Numbered from the stretch's first letter, positions 10,311 to 22,105 are shown. The stretch: DNA of 64,000 nucleotides from Hemerocallis citrina (GCA_017893485.1 CM030361.1:143406941-143470940); one strand, 5' to 3'. The notes: generated by a model not told the origin, from the sequence alone. Numbers and translations: made by a program.

Positions 10311-12618
10311 GAAACCTCTTCTATCTCCGACTCCCTCCGTTCCGAGCGTGCTTCTTGTAAAAGAAGCTATGCTGAATTACTTCTCAATGACCACATCAAA
10401 TGGGCTCAGCGGGCAAAGTCCCGATGGCTTAAAGCAGGCGATGCAAACACCGCTTTCTTCCATAATTTTTCCTCTCATCGACAACGTTCCTACACAATTT
10501 CCTCTATTCTCGTCAATGATGCTGAGGTATCGTCCACTCCTGACATTCATGCCTCTTTCTTTCATTTCTTTAAAGTGCTGTTAGGCTCCTATAAACATCG
10601 ATCATCCACCTTGACTGGGCTCAGCTATATGGTCAACAGGTGGTGGATCTATCCTCTCTGGAAAATCCTTTCTCTCTAGAAGAAATTAAGCGTGCAGTGT
10701 TCGCTTTGAAAAGCGACTCTGCGCCCGGCCCGGATGGCTTTCTAGCTTTCTTTTTCCAAAAATTTTGGGATTATCTCAAAGATGAACTCATGCAAATGTT
10801 CTCCGATCTTCATAGGGGGGATTTCTCTTTCGATAGGATCAACTATGCTCACATCGTCCTTATCCCAAAATTCGTCGGTGCTAATCTGGTTGCTAACTTC
10901 AGGCCAATTAACCTCCTAAACACCACTTTCAAAATTATTATGAAAGTTCTCGCCTCTCGTCTGTGTTCCATTATTGCTCCTTTAATTGATCCAATGCAAT
11001 CTGGTTTCATTAAGGATCGTTTTATCCTTGATAGTGTGGCTTCCGTCCAGGAGATCATCTCGGATTGCCACAGGTCGAATTCGGAAGGCATCCTCTTAAA
11101 ATTGGACTTTCAAAAAGCTTTCGATAATGTTAGCTGAAATTTCCCGTTTGAAATTCTTTTGCATCATGGTTTTGGTCCAAAATGGATCGCTTGGATCAAA
11201 TCCAGTCTTTTCGCTGGCACTTCGTCCATTCTTATCAATGGGACGGAAGGCCACAAGTTCAAGTGTAAGTGTGGCCTTCGTCAAGGCGACCCTATCTCCT
11301 CCCTCCTTTTTGCTTTGGTGGCGGACGTGTTTAGTAAACTTTTGCGTAACGCATGGGACGCCGGAGTCATCGAAGGGCTAGGTAGTTCTCGTAGCTTTGG
11401 TGGTGTTTTGAACCTCCAATACGCGGATGACACGATTATTTTTGCGAAACCCAACGAGAGCACTCTTCGGAACCTTAAGTTATTACTCTATGTTTTCGAA
11501 TAGGCGTCGGGTATGGCCATCAACTTTATAAAGTCCTTGGTCCTCTGGTTAGGAGGTTCCCATAACCGGCAAACCAATATTGCCCTTTTCTTTAATTGTT
11601 CTTCCGCTTCCTTCCCTATCAATTATCTCGGGATTCCCTTAAGATGGGGTAGTCTTCATAAAGAAGATTGGTTGCCTATGATTGATAAAGTTGAATCTCG
11701 TCTCAATCAGTGGTTAGGTAAAAACCTATCTCGAGGAGGCAGACTCATTCTTGTCAACTCCGTTCTCTCCTCCACCCCTTCTTATATGATGTCGTTCTAT
11801 TACCTGTCGACGTGGGTCATTAAGAGAATCGACCATATCAAAAGGAATTTCTTTTGGTCTGGTACAAATTTGTATAGAGCCGGAATTCATCTCTGTAACT
11901 GGAAACTGATTTGCACGTCCAAGGCAGTCGAAGGTTTGGGGGTCCTGAATCTGAGGCACCAAAATATGGCCCTCTGTGGGAAAAAGTTATGGAGGTTTCT
12001 CAAAGGACCCCCTTCCTTAGGTGTGTTTGGTTTCAGCCAATTGTTTTCAAAGGTCCAACTTGACAGACTTCATCCCTCGCCTCCCGCATAAATCCTCCTA
12101 TTTCTGGAAAGGGGTTTGGAAAGTAGCCAACCCTTTCCATTGCGGCATCAGTGCGCTAACGGTTTCAAGACGAGATTCTGGCTAGATCTTTGGTTTGAGA
12201 ACATCAAACTAGCCCATGTTTTTTCGAACCTTTTCCAAATGGTGTCCAACCCCTGCGCCAAGGTAGCTGATTACCTGATCATAATCAATAACAAAAAAAT
12301 TTGGTCCATTCAGTTCATTTCTGTTCTCCCTCCGCTAGCTTTTATCACAACTTCAAGAGTTGTTCGACAGTATTAACTGTTACCAATGGCATTCTAGGGA
12401 TGATTTCAGTTGGAGATGGACAGCGGCTGGTAATTTCTCAGTCAAATCATTCTATAATTTTCTGAATTTCGGAAGGACTATCTCCCCGAGTGCCAAGTTT
12501 ATTTGGAGCAACTGTGCTCCCCTCAAGTCCAAAATCCTCACTTGGCTGGCTCTGAATAACAAACTTCTTACTGTAGATGTTCTTAACAAGAGGAATTTGG
12601 CCGTGGGTCAGCTGTGCG
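10305..12618 (+). pseudogene. LINE ORF2 middle part: reverse transcriptase and zf-RVT region
   Basis: Starts with a WLKAGDANTAFFH-like block (10400-10450), then RT fingers/palm: SDSAPGPDGF, NFRPINLLNT, ILLKLDFQKAFD (first catalytic Asp), CGLRQGDPISSLLF and the catalytic LQYADDTIIF at 11414-11443. A TGA at 11135 plus a frameshift, a TAG at 11501 and later frameshifts break it. Past the RT are NYLGIPLRWG and SRGGRLILVNSVLSS (thumb/connection), then the zf-RVT region (12360-12618) with FSWRWTAAGNFSVKSFYNF. The LTR insertion at 12619 cuts this region. The reaction would be target-primed reverse transcription. Confidence 0.85.
12614..12618. repeat. target-site duplication GTGCG, left copy
   Basis: The five bases directly before the solo LTR are repeated exactly at 16768-16772 directly after it. 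The LINE reading frame resumes across the duplication with VFCSAHIEDAEHLFLKC. Confidence 0.9.
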
Positions 12619-13284
12619 TGTAACTCCTGTTTTTCCAAAAATTTATTTTTGTGTATTTTCTGTATTTTAAAAAAAATTGCCAATTTATTTTTTCGGTTTT
12701 CAAATTCTTTTGTCAAGATGTATTCTCGACTCTTCTATTAAAAATCTAATTTTTTGATCAATAATTTTATTATAACTATTTTCTATGAATTTTACATTTT
12801 AATACAAATCTTATTTTTGTTATTATTACTCTGATTTCTGTATTAGTAGTACTATTATTATTTTATCAGTTTCTATTATTATTATTGTTATTAGTATTAT
12901 TGTAATTATTTTTATTTTTTGACTGGTTATTTAAAAATCCATTTTTTTTAATCTACTAACTGTATTGTAGTGTTTTAAATAAATTATGTTTTTGTATTGC
13001 AAATTATATTTATATATTTTTATTTGTTATTTTATTGTTCCAAACTCCAAATCCATATGTTATTTAATAACCTATTTTCCTATTGGATTTTATCCAATCC
13101 CATTAACTTACACCCAAACTCATTATACTCCTATCCTAACCCACCCAATACAAATCCCTCCAGATCCTATGTATCATGGCTACTTTTACCTACCAAAAAT
13201 GCTACTCCTAATCTCTTACCTTGTTTTAAACCTACCGATTACCACACTCCATATTTAAACATCATATACCATTCCTACCACGAA

Positions 13285-13843
13285 TCTATATAATAAAACA
13301 CAAAGAAAGCTATCAAGTGGCTCACATTCAATCTCTCCCAAAATTAAAGGCCCAGATCCAACCTCACAAAACATATTTTCCCTCCCAAAATTTCAAACCC
13401 CAAAATTAAAATTTTCCCCCAAAACTAAAAAACTCATTACTTTATTACAATCTCTCTCTTCTCTCTTCACTTTTTCATATTTCTCTCTTTCTCTCTCTCT
13501 CTCTCCAATTTTTTTTTTATTTACTTAGAAATTTAGATTTTAAGATTTTAGGTTTGTAAAATTTTCAGAATTTTTATGCTTTTTTTATTACACATGTTAT
13601 ACTGAACATAGCAAATATCTCTTCAACAGTTAAATTTCATCATTTTCTACCATTAAAGTTCTAAGAAGTTAAAATTATTTTTCAACATATACTAATAGAA
13701 ACATGGATGTTTATTTACAACTAATTATTGTCATTCTATTCAAACTTGAACTACATAATTATTGTTTTACTGTTTACAGGGCTTTTCGTGTGTTGTATCG
13801 TTCCAAAGACGTGCCGTAGGCACGTGCCCACGGGCAAATCTAG
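13285..13843 (+). mobile_element. small non-autonomous Helitron
   Basis: Starts TCTATATAATAAAACAC directly after an A and ends CTAG directly before a T, the A/T insertion context of Helitrons. Just upstream of the 3' end is a hairpin with 7-bp arms ACGTGCC and GGCACGT around a 3-nt loop, then a small GCCC/GGGC stem, then AAATCTAG. Plant Helitron termini look like this. There is no Rep/helicase, so it depends on a partner. It lies inside the solo LTR, which makes it the innermost insertion of this nest. Confidence 0.75.
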
Positions 13844-15765
13844 TTTCCTAATAAATCCCTTCCCTGTGCTTTTGGCACCTATGCAAACCGAACCTATTCT
13901 ATCCAAGAGCCACATCCGACCCAATTCCTTCTCCTGGAGCCGTCGGCTGATGTGCACCCTTCCTTCTTCTAAACCCTATTTCATATACAATCTATATATA
14001 TATATATATATCCTTATGTTTTCATCCGAAACTGCATATTCTTTTTTTACCCAAACCATTGCACCCTATTTTCGTGCTTCATCTCTCCCGATTTTCTTCG
14101 TCCGTCGTCTCGCGCTCTCTTGCTCTTGGATTTTTATTGTGCGTACTCGAGTGCGCGTGTAGATCGTTCGTGAGTTTGTGAATTTTCGTTCGTGGGAATT
14201 GCTCCTACTTTTGAGTTCGTCGTTCTTTATTCCGATTTAAGGTAAGTAACTTGTACTCCAATTTATTTGTTTGATACAAGTCCCAAAGTTCACCTATAGG
14301 TCTAAAGACAACTCTTGATTGTGTTTTTCTTGATGGATTTTGTCTCTATTGTGATAATTTGGCCATAGATGACTCACGACAAAATTTGGATATGAGAACC
14401 TAGAATTCGCCCAATTCTTGATTTTTGAACATGTATGTGAGACTTGTGTGCAAGTTTATGTTTTGATTGAGACCCATATGATATATTTCGTGTGGACATG
14501 TTAGTAACCCTAAATCATGATGTTTAGACACTTGGTAGACTTAATTTCAAGTTTGGATGTGTTTGGATCAATTTTCTTGAATCTATGATGGTTTTGTTTT
14601 AAGGGAAAATCTGTATTTTTGGCACTGTTCTGTTTTGTTTTCTGTTTTCGACTGGGTTGCATTCAGTATCTTGATTTCGGTATAAAATATGAGTTTTAGA
14701 TAATTTTTTCTATTTTCAAACCCCTCTTACCTTGCTTGATTTTAATTTCGTATGACTGAGTTATGGCTGTTTTAGTACAGAGGTGTCGATCTTTTCCAGA
14801 TTCTGTTTTTGGGTAATTTTGATAACAAACTATTTTCAAGAACCATATTATACATATTATTTTGATCTGAAACTTTGGTCAGTGTTTCTTTATTAAGTTA
14901 GGAATTACCCAGAATTTTGGTGAAATTTATTGATGAGTTTTATGTGATGTTTCATGCTCGTTCCTAAAATCTATACGTGCTGTATTTTGCTCGATGTTCT
15001 ATAAAGAACCTTATTTTCACTATAATTCCTTATACTGTATGAAAAATGTTTGTAAAATGTGAAAGTTAGTAAAATCTATCTATTTTCATATCCCTTTGGC
15101 GGATTTGGATTTCGTTTCACTGGTTGCGAGATATCTTAGTTTTCGTACAGCAGTGTTGGAATTTCCAGATTTGCTAAACTATGTTTTCTTGATGCTTTCG
15201 TATTTTTGATGACTAATATATTCTTCCTAGAAAATCCTGAAACTTTATATTTTGATTCTAAACATATAGGGGAATACTCCAGATTTTTCCTAGATTTAAT
15301 TGAGCGGTTTTGATGCTGTTTTCCTGACTGAGAATTCGTTTTACTTATTTCTATCTAAAGATGTTTTTCTGGATTCAAACCTGTTTTGAGTTATGATGTT
15401 GTGAAGTACTATGTGACTTATTTGTATTCGCTGGATTCGTGTAGAAGTCTATTTTCCAGATCCTTTGACAGATCTAGATTTGTATTTCTGTAGCAATAAG
15501 AATCACTGTTTTAGTACTGTACTGTCATGCTATCCTGAATATGAACATACACTGTTTTGCTCGTTTGTGTGACTGAATATCATCTATGATTGTTTATTTG
15601 TTTTCTTGAACCTAATACTGATTATACCATATTAATTGGACACTATTTCGTACACATTCATGCCTGTTTGATAACCATAATAAAAATGACCAAGCCGGGG
15701 TTTCTTAAGGGAAGATCTAGTAGTGGAAAATATAGAAATGTGTACTTGGAAGGGAACTAATGTTC

Positions 15766-15972
15766 CATACTGTTACTGTTACTGACCCTTTCTACATTAC
15801 TTCCCATAGGAAGGTGTAGAGTAGAAGAGAACCACTAGGTTCTGACTGCTACTGTTACTGTTACTGTTATCTGACCCTGTCTACATTACTTCCCATAAGA
15901 AGGTATAGAGGAGAAGAGAACCACTAGGTTCTGACTGTTACTGTTACTGCTACTGCTACTGTTACTTATACC
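15766..15972 (+). repeat. tandem repeat in solo LTR (about 100 bp x 2) with CTGTTA tracts
   Basis: Two copies of a block with TACATTACTTCCCATA, AAGAGAACCACTAGGTTCTG and a variable run of ACTGTT/ACTGCT steps. The copies differ by a few bases and by the length of the ACTGTT tract. Confidence 0.8.
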
Positions 15973-16767
15973 TGAGTACACTGTCCCATCATGGTCCACT
16001 ATGAAATCTAAAAGCGAAACTGTTTGTTGTAGCAACCATGTAGTAAAAATCGGGATGCATGAAGTGCTACCTAGCTAGTAATATACACAAGACTGTAAGA
16101 ATATAAAACTGATACTGTTAGACTGATATTGATGTACTGTTATCCTGATTCACTGATATACTGAGCTTACTATTACTAGACACTGTTAGTTGCCATATGA
16201 CACTGCATTTGACATAAAACATTTGAACTGTTAATATACCATGCTAGTTAACTGCCATGCTATTAGTTAGTTTTGCCATGTGCTTGTATCCTACATTATT
16301 TGTGACCCGCGACTTGCAATTGACGAGTACTTATTTTCTTCTTTTCTCCTTCTCCTGCAAAATTATTGATTACAGATCAGGATGGTCGGCTGCCAGATGG
16401 TATTGGCGAGATGATGTATTAGTGCTGGAGTTCTGCTTTATTATTATTATTAATTGTTGCCTGAACATTGAATAAAAGTGTACTTGATTTCTTGAATATT
16501 TATTTTGTATTTGGGCGATGTGACCCAGGATATTTGATTTGGTCCAGACTCTGATTTATTTGAGAATATTGTATTTTGTTTCAAGTAAATTTCTGTTGGT
16601 ATATTGTTTCAATTATGCATGTTGGTTGATACTTTTGCTTCCGACTCTGATTATTTGTGTGAGATATTGTAAAGATTTTTGAACAACTTATGGATGATGA
16701 AAATCATTCACTGAACTTTTGTTACATATCCGTATTCGGTATTCTTTTTGGGAAGCGGGGCGTGACA

Positions 16768-16772
16768 GTGCG
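16768..16772. repeat. target-site duplication GTGCG, right copy
   Basis: Exact repeat of 12614-12618 directly after the LTR terminus. Confidence 0.9.
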
Positions 16773-17161
16773 TGTTTTGTTCTGCTCACATCGAAGATGC
16801 TGAGCACCTTTTCCTGAAGTGTGCTTTCATCAGGCCGCTCTAGTTGATTGCAGTCAGAGCCTGGCAACCCCAGGTTTTTCCTGTCGTTTTCTCTTCGTGT
16901 GGTTTGTTTCTATCCCCTAGGAAAGAGTTTCATAGGTCCTGGATCCTTTCAATTATGGCTATTATTTGGGTTATCTAGGCTGTACGCAACAAGCGTATAT
17001 TCGAGCAGGCAGCTATTTCGATCGACCATTTGATTGATGAATTCTTATTTTTCTCCAAATTTTGGCCCTCCACTTTGGACCCGGATAAAGTGGCGGCACT
17101 ACAACTTTATCGTCTCGATATGGCCTTCCATTGGTGGCTATCTAATAACCCTGTTTTCTAA
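16773..17161 (+). pseudogene. LINE ORF2 C-terminal part
   Basis: The reading resumes with VFCSAHIEDAEHLFLKCAF, the Cys/His zf-RVT end of plant LINE ORF2. Then come VRNKRIFEQAAISIDHLIDE and FHWWLSNNPVF, with the natural stop TAA at 17159-17161. At least two in-frame stops interrupt it. It joins to the part ending at 12618 once the solo LTR and one TSD copy are left out. Confidence 0.8.
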
Positions 17162-18540
17162 CCAGTTTTGTGCCTCACTTTTTCTCCTTTTTTAGCTGAT
17201 AATCGTGGGTGTTATTTCTGGGTTATTTCATCCACTTTTCGTTTGTGTTTAGCGCTATGTTTTCTTCTTTTCTGGTCATTTCAGAATGTTTAGCTCTATT
17301 ACGTGCTTTGTTTGCGTTGATTTTCTCTATTGGCTCTCTGATTTGCTCTTCATTTTGCGTCTGTTTGCAGAGTTAAGTGGTGGACTGTCTTTCTATTTTC
17401 GCTGTCGGAGTTCTGGTGTTCTTTTGGAGCCTTTTGTTGTGGCTGTCGGTGTGCCGATCACCCTATGTTTTGAAGATGCATCTGGCTTTTGGGCCTTTTA
17501 GGGGTGTCTCTAACGCTTTCCTTAGTGTTGTATAGTTCTTATGTACTGTACTGTTGTTTGGTCTTTCTTTTGCTGTGGGTGTTATTTTGTTTCGCTCCTC
17601 CTGGCCGAAGTTTTTGTTTTGTGCTACCGGCCCAATTGTTGTATGTTCTGAACACTTTGTCTGCTGCGTTCTCGTTGCTATTTTGGGACCTTGGCCCTTC
17701 TCGTTGATGGTGTTTTTCTTCTGTTTCGACTAAGCTTGATGGCTTGTGAGAATGTTTTTGGTTTGTGTTTTTGGCCTGGCTCCTTGGTGCGGAGTAGCTC
17801 AGTGAGTGGTGAGTATTTGTTGCCTTTGGTAGTGTACTGTTGTTGTGTTTGTTTTGATCTTAGTTAGTCTGTGTTGCCCATCTTTATTAGTCCGGGATAT
17901 TAGTCCACGGCGGCTTTGGTTGAGGATTTTTTCTCTCCTCGTTTCCTCCTGGGTGTATTTGTTCCTCCGCCGTGTTTTTGGGGCAATTTTTTGGGTAGAG
18001 GGGACGTTTTTACTTTTTGGCTTCCCCGTCTATCGTTCCGGCACATTCCATTGGAGGCTTTCTTTCGGCCCCATCCAGTTTTTGTGGCTCTTTCTTCTCG
18101 GGTGCTGTCTTTAGGTGCTGCCTCCTCTGCTCTCGAGATGTTCGGTGGGGTGATTGTTTGGGCCATCTGCCCCGGGCGAGCCCGGTGAGTAGGCTAGGAC
18201 CCCGTGCGGGAGGCCTTTTCCCTGCTCAGAAGCTCTCTCTTGTCCCTTCAGGTAGGTACTGTGCGGGGATCACCGGTTATGCTTTAGGCTTGGACTGTTT
18301 CGTTCGAGTCGTCGCAATTTGGCCTTCTTGTCGCAACGGTTTCGTCCTCTGACTCTGGTTTGTTCACGGTAGTGTGAGTGTTTTGAGGATGTATTTTGTT
18401 TTCTGTTGCGTTATTTCGTTAGCTCGTGCCTTGCCCTGCTATTTTACTACTTGTAAGACATTTTTGTATGTTACTATTGGTTTCATCTATATATTTGTTT
18501 TGGCTGGAGTCTAAGACTCTATCGGCTTACTAAAAACAAA
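17162..18540 (+). other. LINE 3' untranslated region
   Basis: T/G-rich sequence with several open but unconvincing frames and no known motif. It ends GGAGTCTAAGACTCTATCGG, then an A-rich tail (CTAAAAACAAAAA), after which element C sequence resumes. This tail is the LINE's 3' end. Confidence 0.6.
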
Positions 18541-20250
18541 AATATGATATATCTCTGCACATTTAATTTTTTATTATTAATTATGTTTTTACACCTTATA
18601 TTCAATACCTTTATTATTATTTATTGTTTACTGCTTTTGTTATATTTACTTTTCACCATCTATAGCTGCTTATTAATTTTGTTGCTTTATACTTCTCGAA
18701 TGTACTATATGCACTCACTACTTATATTTTTTCTTATTTCAATTTTTATTATCATTACATTCTTGATTTCAAAATGTACTTCCTACTAATTACTATATAT
18801 GTACCATATATTTCAACATACTTGCTGTACATATCATTTTACACTTGCTTAATCCCTATATTACTGTATATTTTATAATATATTTATTGTGTAAATTTAC
18901 TACACTGCATATTTATTTTTCTCATTCGCATTCACATTTATGCTTATGGATGTATTTCATTCTGTTTTTCTCCTTACTTTTATAAACCATTTTCACTACT
19001 ACTAATTTGTGTTGTTGTGTTTGATATTATAATCAATACATCTATTTTAATATTCCATCGTGTGACTTCCAACTCCATTCCTTACTTTTGCTACTATTTT
19101 TATATCATGAATTTCAAAACATAACATCATACTTAAAATAAATGTCCAATATCCATGTGCATAAGGAAGATTACATCTTCCATTTTACCATTTTGGTGCA
19201 ACTTGATGTCGAGATGGCAAATATGCAACTAGACGTCTATGGAGGCATTTTGCAACTGGATGTCAGGGAGGCAAAATGTGCAACCGAATATCCAGGCGGC
19301 AACCTGCAGCCTAATGTCATGAAGGCAAATCTGCAACTTGATGTTGAGGCAAGCCTGCAGCTAAACATCAATGAGGCGAATGCATAACAAAAGAGATTTT
19401 CTACTTATTTGCTAATCGATATTTCAAGACTTTTACTTATGTAATGATACTACTAATATAGAAGTTTTCTTTATACAATTAGACTATATGTTTCCATGTA
19501 ATTTGAACGAATATAGTTGATTTTACTCTATTTTTTGTTTACGAAATTTTTACGTTTGTGTCAAGATGGAGTACATCAACTATGGTCTAAGCTTTCGTTC
19601 TTTGGTAATTATTATTTATTGCTACCATTTCTCAATTCTGTAGCATTTTAGATTTCTCACTTTCTTTTGTTTTCACGTCCTAATTAATGATTTGACGCTT
19701 ACTTTTTTAATATTCAATGAACTTTTTTTGTCTTCTTGCATATATATTTTGGTCTATTTTGCTCATTACCCTTTAATGTGCTTTTAAAGTATTGATTATA
19801 ATGTTAACATTCACTAGTATACTCATTATTCCTTGTCTTGTACATTCATTGTTATTAATATTTTCTTTACTTAGCTAAATTTGTTCGTACTTCTATGTAT
19901 CTTGACTGGTTATTTTTCCCAAAACTATTTTTTTTTATGTAACCTTTAAGTTTGTGTTCCTTCGTTATTTGTATGGTTATCAACCTTTTTATATTTGGAT
20001 TTTATCTCTTCATTTTTGACTTCTTATTCTATAAGAATAGTCTTACTATTTTCTCACGTTTTGTGATTAATTAGGTATTCAATTGGATTTCTTATACTTT
20101 TGTCATGTCAGTTTCCACCTTTTTTTTTACTCTTCAAGCTATAATTATATGTTACATTTGTTTTACTTAAATCTAACTATAATATAATGATAAGAGTAAA
20201 ATTTTGAAATTGTCATGTAAATTTTGTATTTTGTTTTCTTTTACTTAGAG
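18541..20250 (+). mobile_element. right part of the internal region of non-autonomous element C
   Basis: Continues the alignment with F: ATATGATATATCTCTGCACATTT here versus ATATGATATACCTCTGCACATTG at 53750, and the shared TTTTTACACCTTATATTCAA. It runs to the PPT at 20271-20287 without any gag, protease, RT or integrase, so the family is non-autonomous. It contains one small repetitive ORF (19142-19387). 18541-19140 and 19390-20250 are T-rich and hold nothing else I can name. Confidence 0.7.
19142..19387 (+). CDS. small repetitive ORF, nonapeptide repeats, function unknown
   Basis: 81 codons. After a 19-residue lead the protein is seven near-repeats of a 9-residue unit of the form QLDVxxANL (QLDVEMANM, QLDVYGGIL, QLDVREAKC, then more divergent units), encoded by a 27-bp minisatellite from 19199. 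One unit is 24 bp, so indels have kept the frame. The homologous stretch in F (54333-54535) has the repeats but indels break the frame. It may be a non-coding minisatellite that is open by chance, or a short structural peptide. No family is recognised. Confidence 0.35.
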   Translation: MSNIHVHKEDYIFHFTILVQLDVEMANMQLDVYGGILQLDVREAKCATEYPGGNLQPNVMKANLQLDVEASLQLNINEANA

Positions 20251-20270
20251 TAGTTCTGAGGACAGAACTA
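20251..20270 (+). promoter_or_regulatory. PPT-proximal hairpin, element C
   Basis: TAGTTCTG and CAGAACTA form a perfect 8-bp stem around the loop AGGA, directly 5' of the polypurine tract. E has the same structure at 63436-63455 with a paired change in the stem; D has a damaged copy at 35381-35400. Confidence 0.65.
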
Positions 20271-20287
20271 TTCTGAGGGGGGAGTGA
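20271..20287 (+). promoter_or_regulatory. polypurine tract of element C
   Basis: TTCTGAGGGGGGAGTGA lies directly before the TGTAAC of the 3' LTR. This is the expected place and composition of the plus-strand DNA primer. Confidence 0.85.
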
Positions 20288-20389
20288 TGTAACACCCCGC
20301 AAAATAAAATAATTTATTTTGCATTATTAAATAATATTAAATTGGTAAAGTTGACTATTTTGACTATTTTCTTGAAATTGTAATTTTTG

Positions 20390-20406
20390 CACGTGCAACA
20401 CACGTG
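20390..20406. promoter_or_regulatory. paired G-box in LTR C
   Basis: Two CACGTG palindromes start 11 bp apart about 100 bp from the LTR start. The same pair with the same spacing occurs in D (26860, 26871), F (44708, 44719) and E (55382, 55393, where the first is CACGTA). CACGTG is bound by plant bZIP and bHLH factors. Confidence 0.6.
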
Positions 20407-21889
20407 CAAAGTTAGAAAAATTTGAATTCTTAAAATTTTATGGTTAATGATTAATTTTCCTAATTTATTTATGATATTTTAATTTTCAGATTTATTTGAA
20501 TTAATTGGGCTATTTTATAAATTTGTTGATTTTACACGTGCAAATATTTTTTGGGGTGCAAATATCCATATTTAAATTTCTTAATAAATTCTCCTATTTA
20601 TAATTAAGTATATAATAAATTTTGGGATTTTTCTGAATAAAGAAACTATTTTTATAAATACTTCGAGATAGAGGGGCTTTTATGTAAAAAGCCGATTGGA
20701 TCTCAAACAAATAATAAAAATTCATTTTTTTTTGTTTATGGGCTGTCCATGGTCATCATTGAAGATAAAATTTATTTAAAACTTTTTTAGAGTTGATTTG
20801 GTAAAGATTTAATCAAATATGGTATTTTTGCAAATATGAAATTTAAGTTGGACCTTGTGCAAATAATTTTCTTGGAAAATAAAAGCCAAAAATTTTATTT
20901 GAAAAATCTAATATTTATTATTAGATAATATTTCTGAATTTTCTGGATTTTTACGAATATTTTATGACATATTTTGTAAATATTACAAAAAGATGGGCTT
21001 TTGTACAAAATTGCTTCTTGGAGTTAAAAACTCCATATTTTCGGATTTCTAGGCTCAGCATGATGGCTAGCCAACTCAGAGGTGAAGATTTTAATTTTAG
21101 TTCTAATAGATTTGGTTTATTCTACTAATTTATTTAAAAATGGTCTTTTTGCAAAATTACCACTTGGATGCAAAAATTACAAAATTTATTTTTCTGAATT
21201 TGAAGCAGATGCCGACCAGATCTTGGGAGAATATTTTGATTTTTATCTCAATTAAATTGCTTAACCTAATTACTTAGTTCAAAAGATCTATATATGTAAA
21301 GATATATTCTAAAGGAATATTTTGCAAAATCTTCTCAAAACCCTAAAAACTCTAGATTTCGGCCTATTAAAGAGCCAATACAGCCGTCCTCCTCTGCCCA
21401 AAACAAAACATATTTTTATTATTAATTTATTGGAGTTTCGAAGCAATGATTTTGGATTTTTGCGCAAGAAAGGGCTTTTTCTTATTCTTTATTAATTTGG
21501 TTGATTTCTTCATTGAGGTGAGAGACATATGTTTGATTTCTTGTTGTTCTATGCATATTATTTATGATGATTTTTCTACTAGTTTGCATGATAGATGATA
21601 GTATGATGATATAATGAAATTATTGATGGATGGATGGATGATTAAAGATAGAAGTTTTCATGAAAACAATGCAATTGATGAATACAATTCTATATAGAAG
21701 ACTTTATTAAGAACTTTGTAGGAATCTTGGGTATGTTGTTTTATTTCATATTATTACTGATTTGATTGGGTATATTGAGTTTGTATGATGTATAAGGAAT
21801 ATAGATGAATAAAGATGAGTACTATTCTGTTGAGTTTATATATATGATTTGTTTGAGAGTTTTGACGAGTAAAACTTAATGAATGCTTG

Positions 21890-22105
21890 CAGGGGCGAAG
21901 CCAGAACAAAATTTTCAGGGGGGCCAAGAAAAAATTCTATAACTATATATAAATATATAGGTATTTTTCATAATTTTTAGGGGGGTCAAATAATAAAATT
22001 TAATAGATTTAGAGGGTTTTTAAAAAAATTTCAAAAAAATTAAGGGGTTTTTCAAAATTTTGGGGGGGCCGGGCCACCTCGGGCCCCCACATAGCTCCGC
22101 CCCTG
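21890..22105 (+). mobile_element. hAT-type MITE
   Basis: 216 bp with terminal inverted repeats CAGGGGCGAAGC at the left and GCTCCGCCCCTG at the right (one mismatch). It is flanked by a perfect 8-bp duplication AATGCTTG (21882-21889 and 22106-22113). The 8-bp TSD and CAGGGGCG ends are hallmarks of hAT elements. There is no transposase ORF. It sits inside the C 3' LTR. Confidence 0.92.

Larger units (their letters stand above)
12619..16767 (+). mobile_element. solo LTR inside LINE ORF2
   Basis: Begins TGTAACTCCTG and ends GGGGCGTGACA with perfect 5-bp TSDs on both sides, and holds no internal domain, primer-binding site or second LTR. It is therefore a solo LTR left by LTR-LTR recombination. 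Length is 4,149 bp including a 559-bp Helitron. A (TA)n run near 13990-14010 and a pyrimidine-rich stretch precede a possible splice donor GGTAAGTAAC near 14241. A CTGTTA-rich tandem block lies at 15766-15972. Orientation follows the TG..CA ends and the similarity of the right end to plus-strand LTR ends. Confidence 0.9.
6286..18540 (+). mobile_element. L1-type plant LINE, decayed, split by a solo LTR
   Basis: A non-LTR retrotransposon with a pyrimidine-rich 5' UTR (about 6290-7140), ORF1 (7148-9611), ORF2 (9604 to 17161, interrupted) and a 3' region ending in an A-rich tail near 18530-18542. Without the 4.15-kb solo LTR it is about 8.1 kb, plausible for a plant L1. It interrupts element C: the flanks ACTCATATAAATA and ATATGATATATCTCTGC match one continuous stretch in F near 53740-53770. 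A clean long TSD could not be defined, so both ends are good to about 10 bp. Confidence 0.85.

Noticed and set aside
16848..18352. Several ORFs of 60-111 codons after LINE ORF2
   Set aside because: Hydrophobic readings of a T/G-rich LINE 3' UTR, overlapping in all frames.
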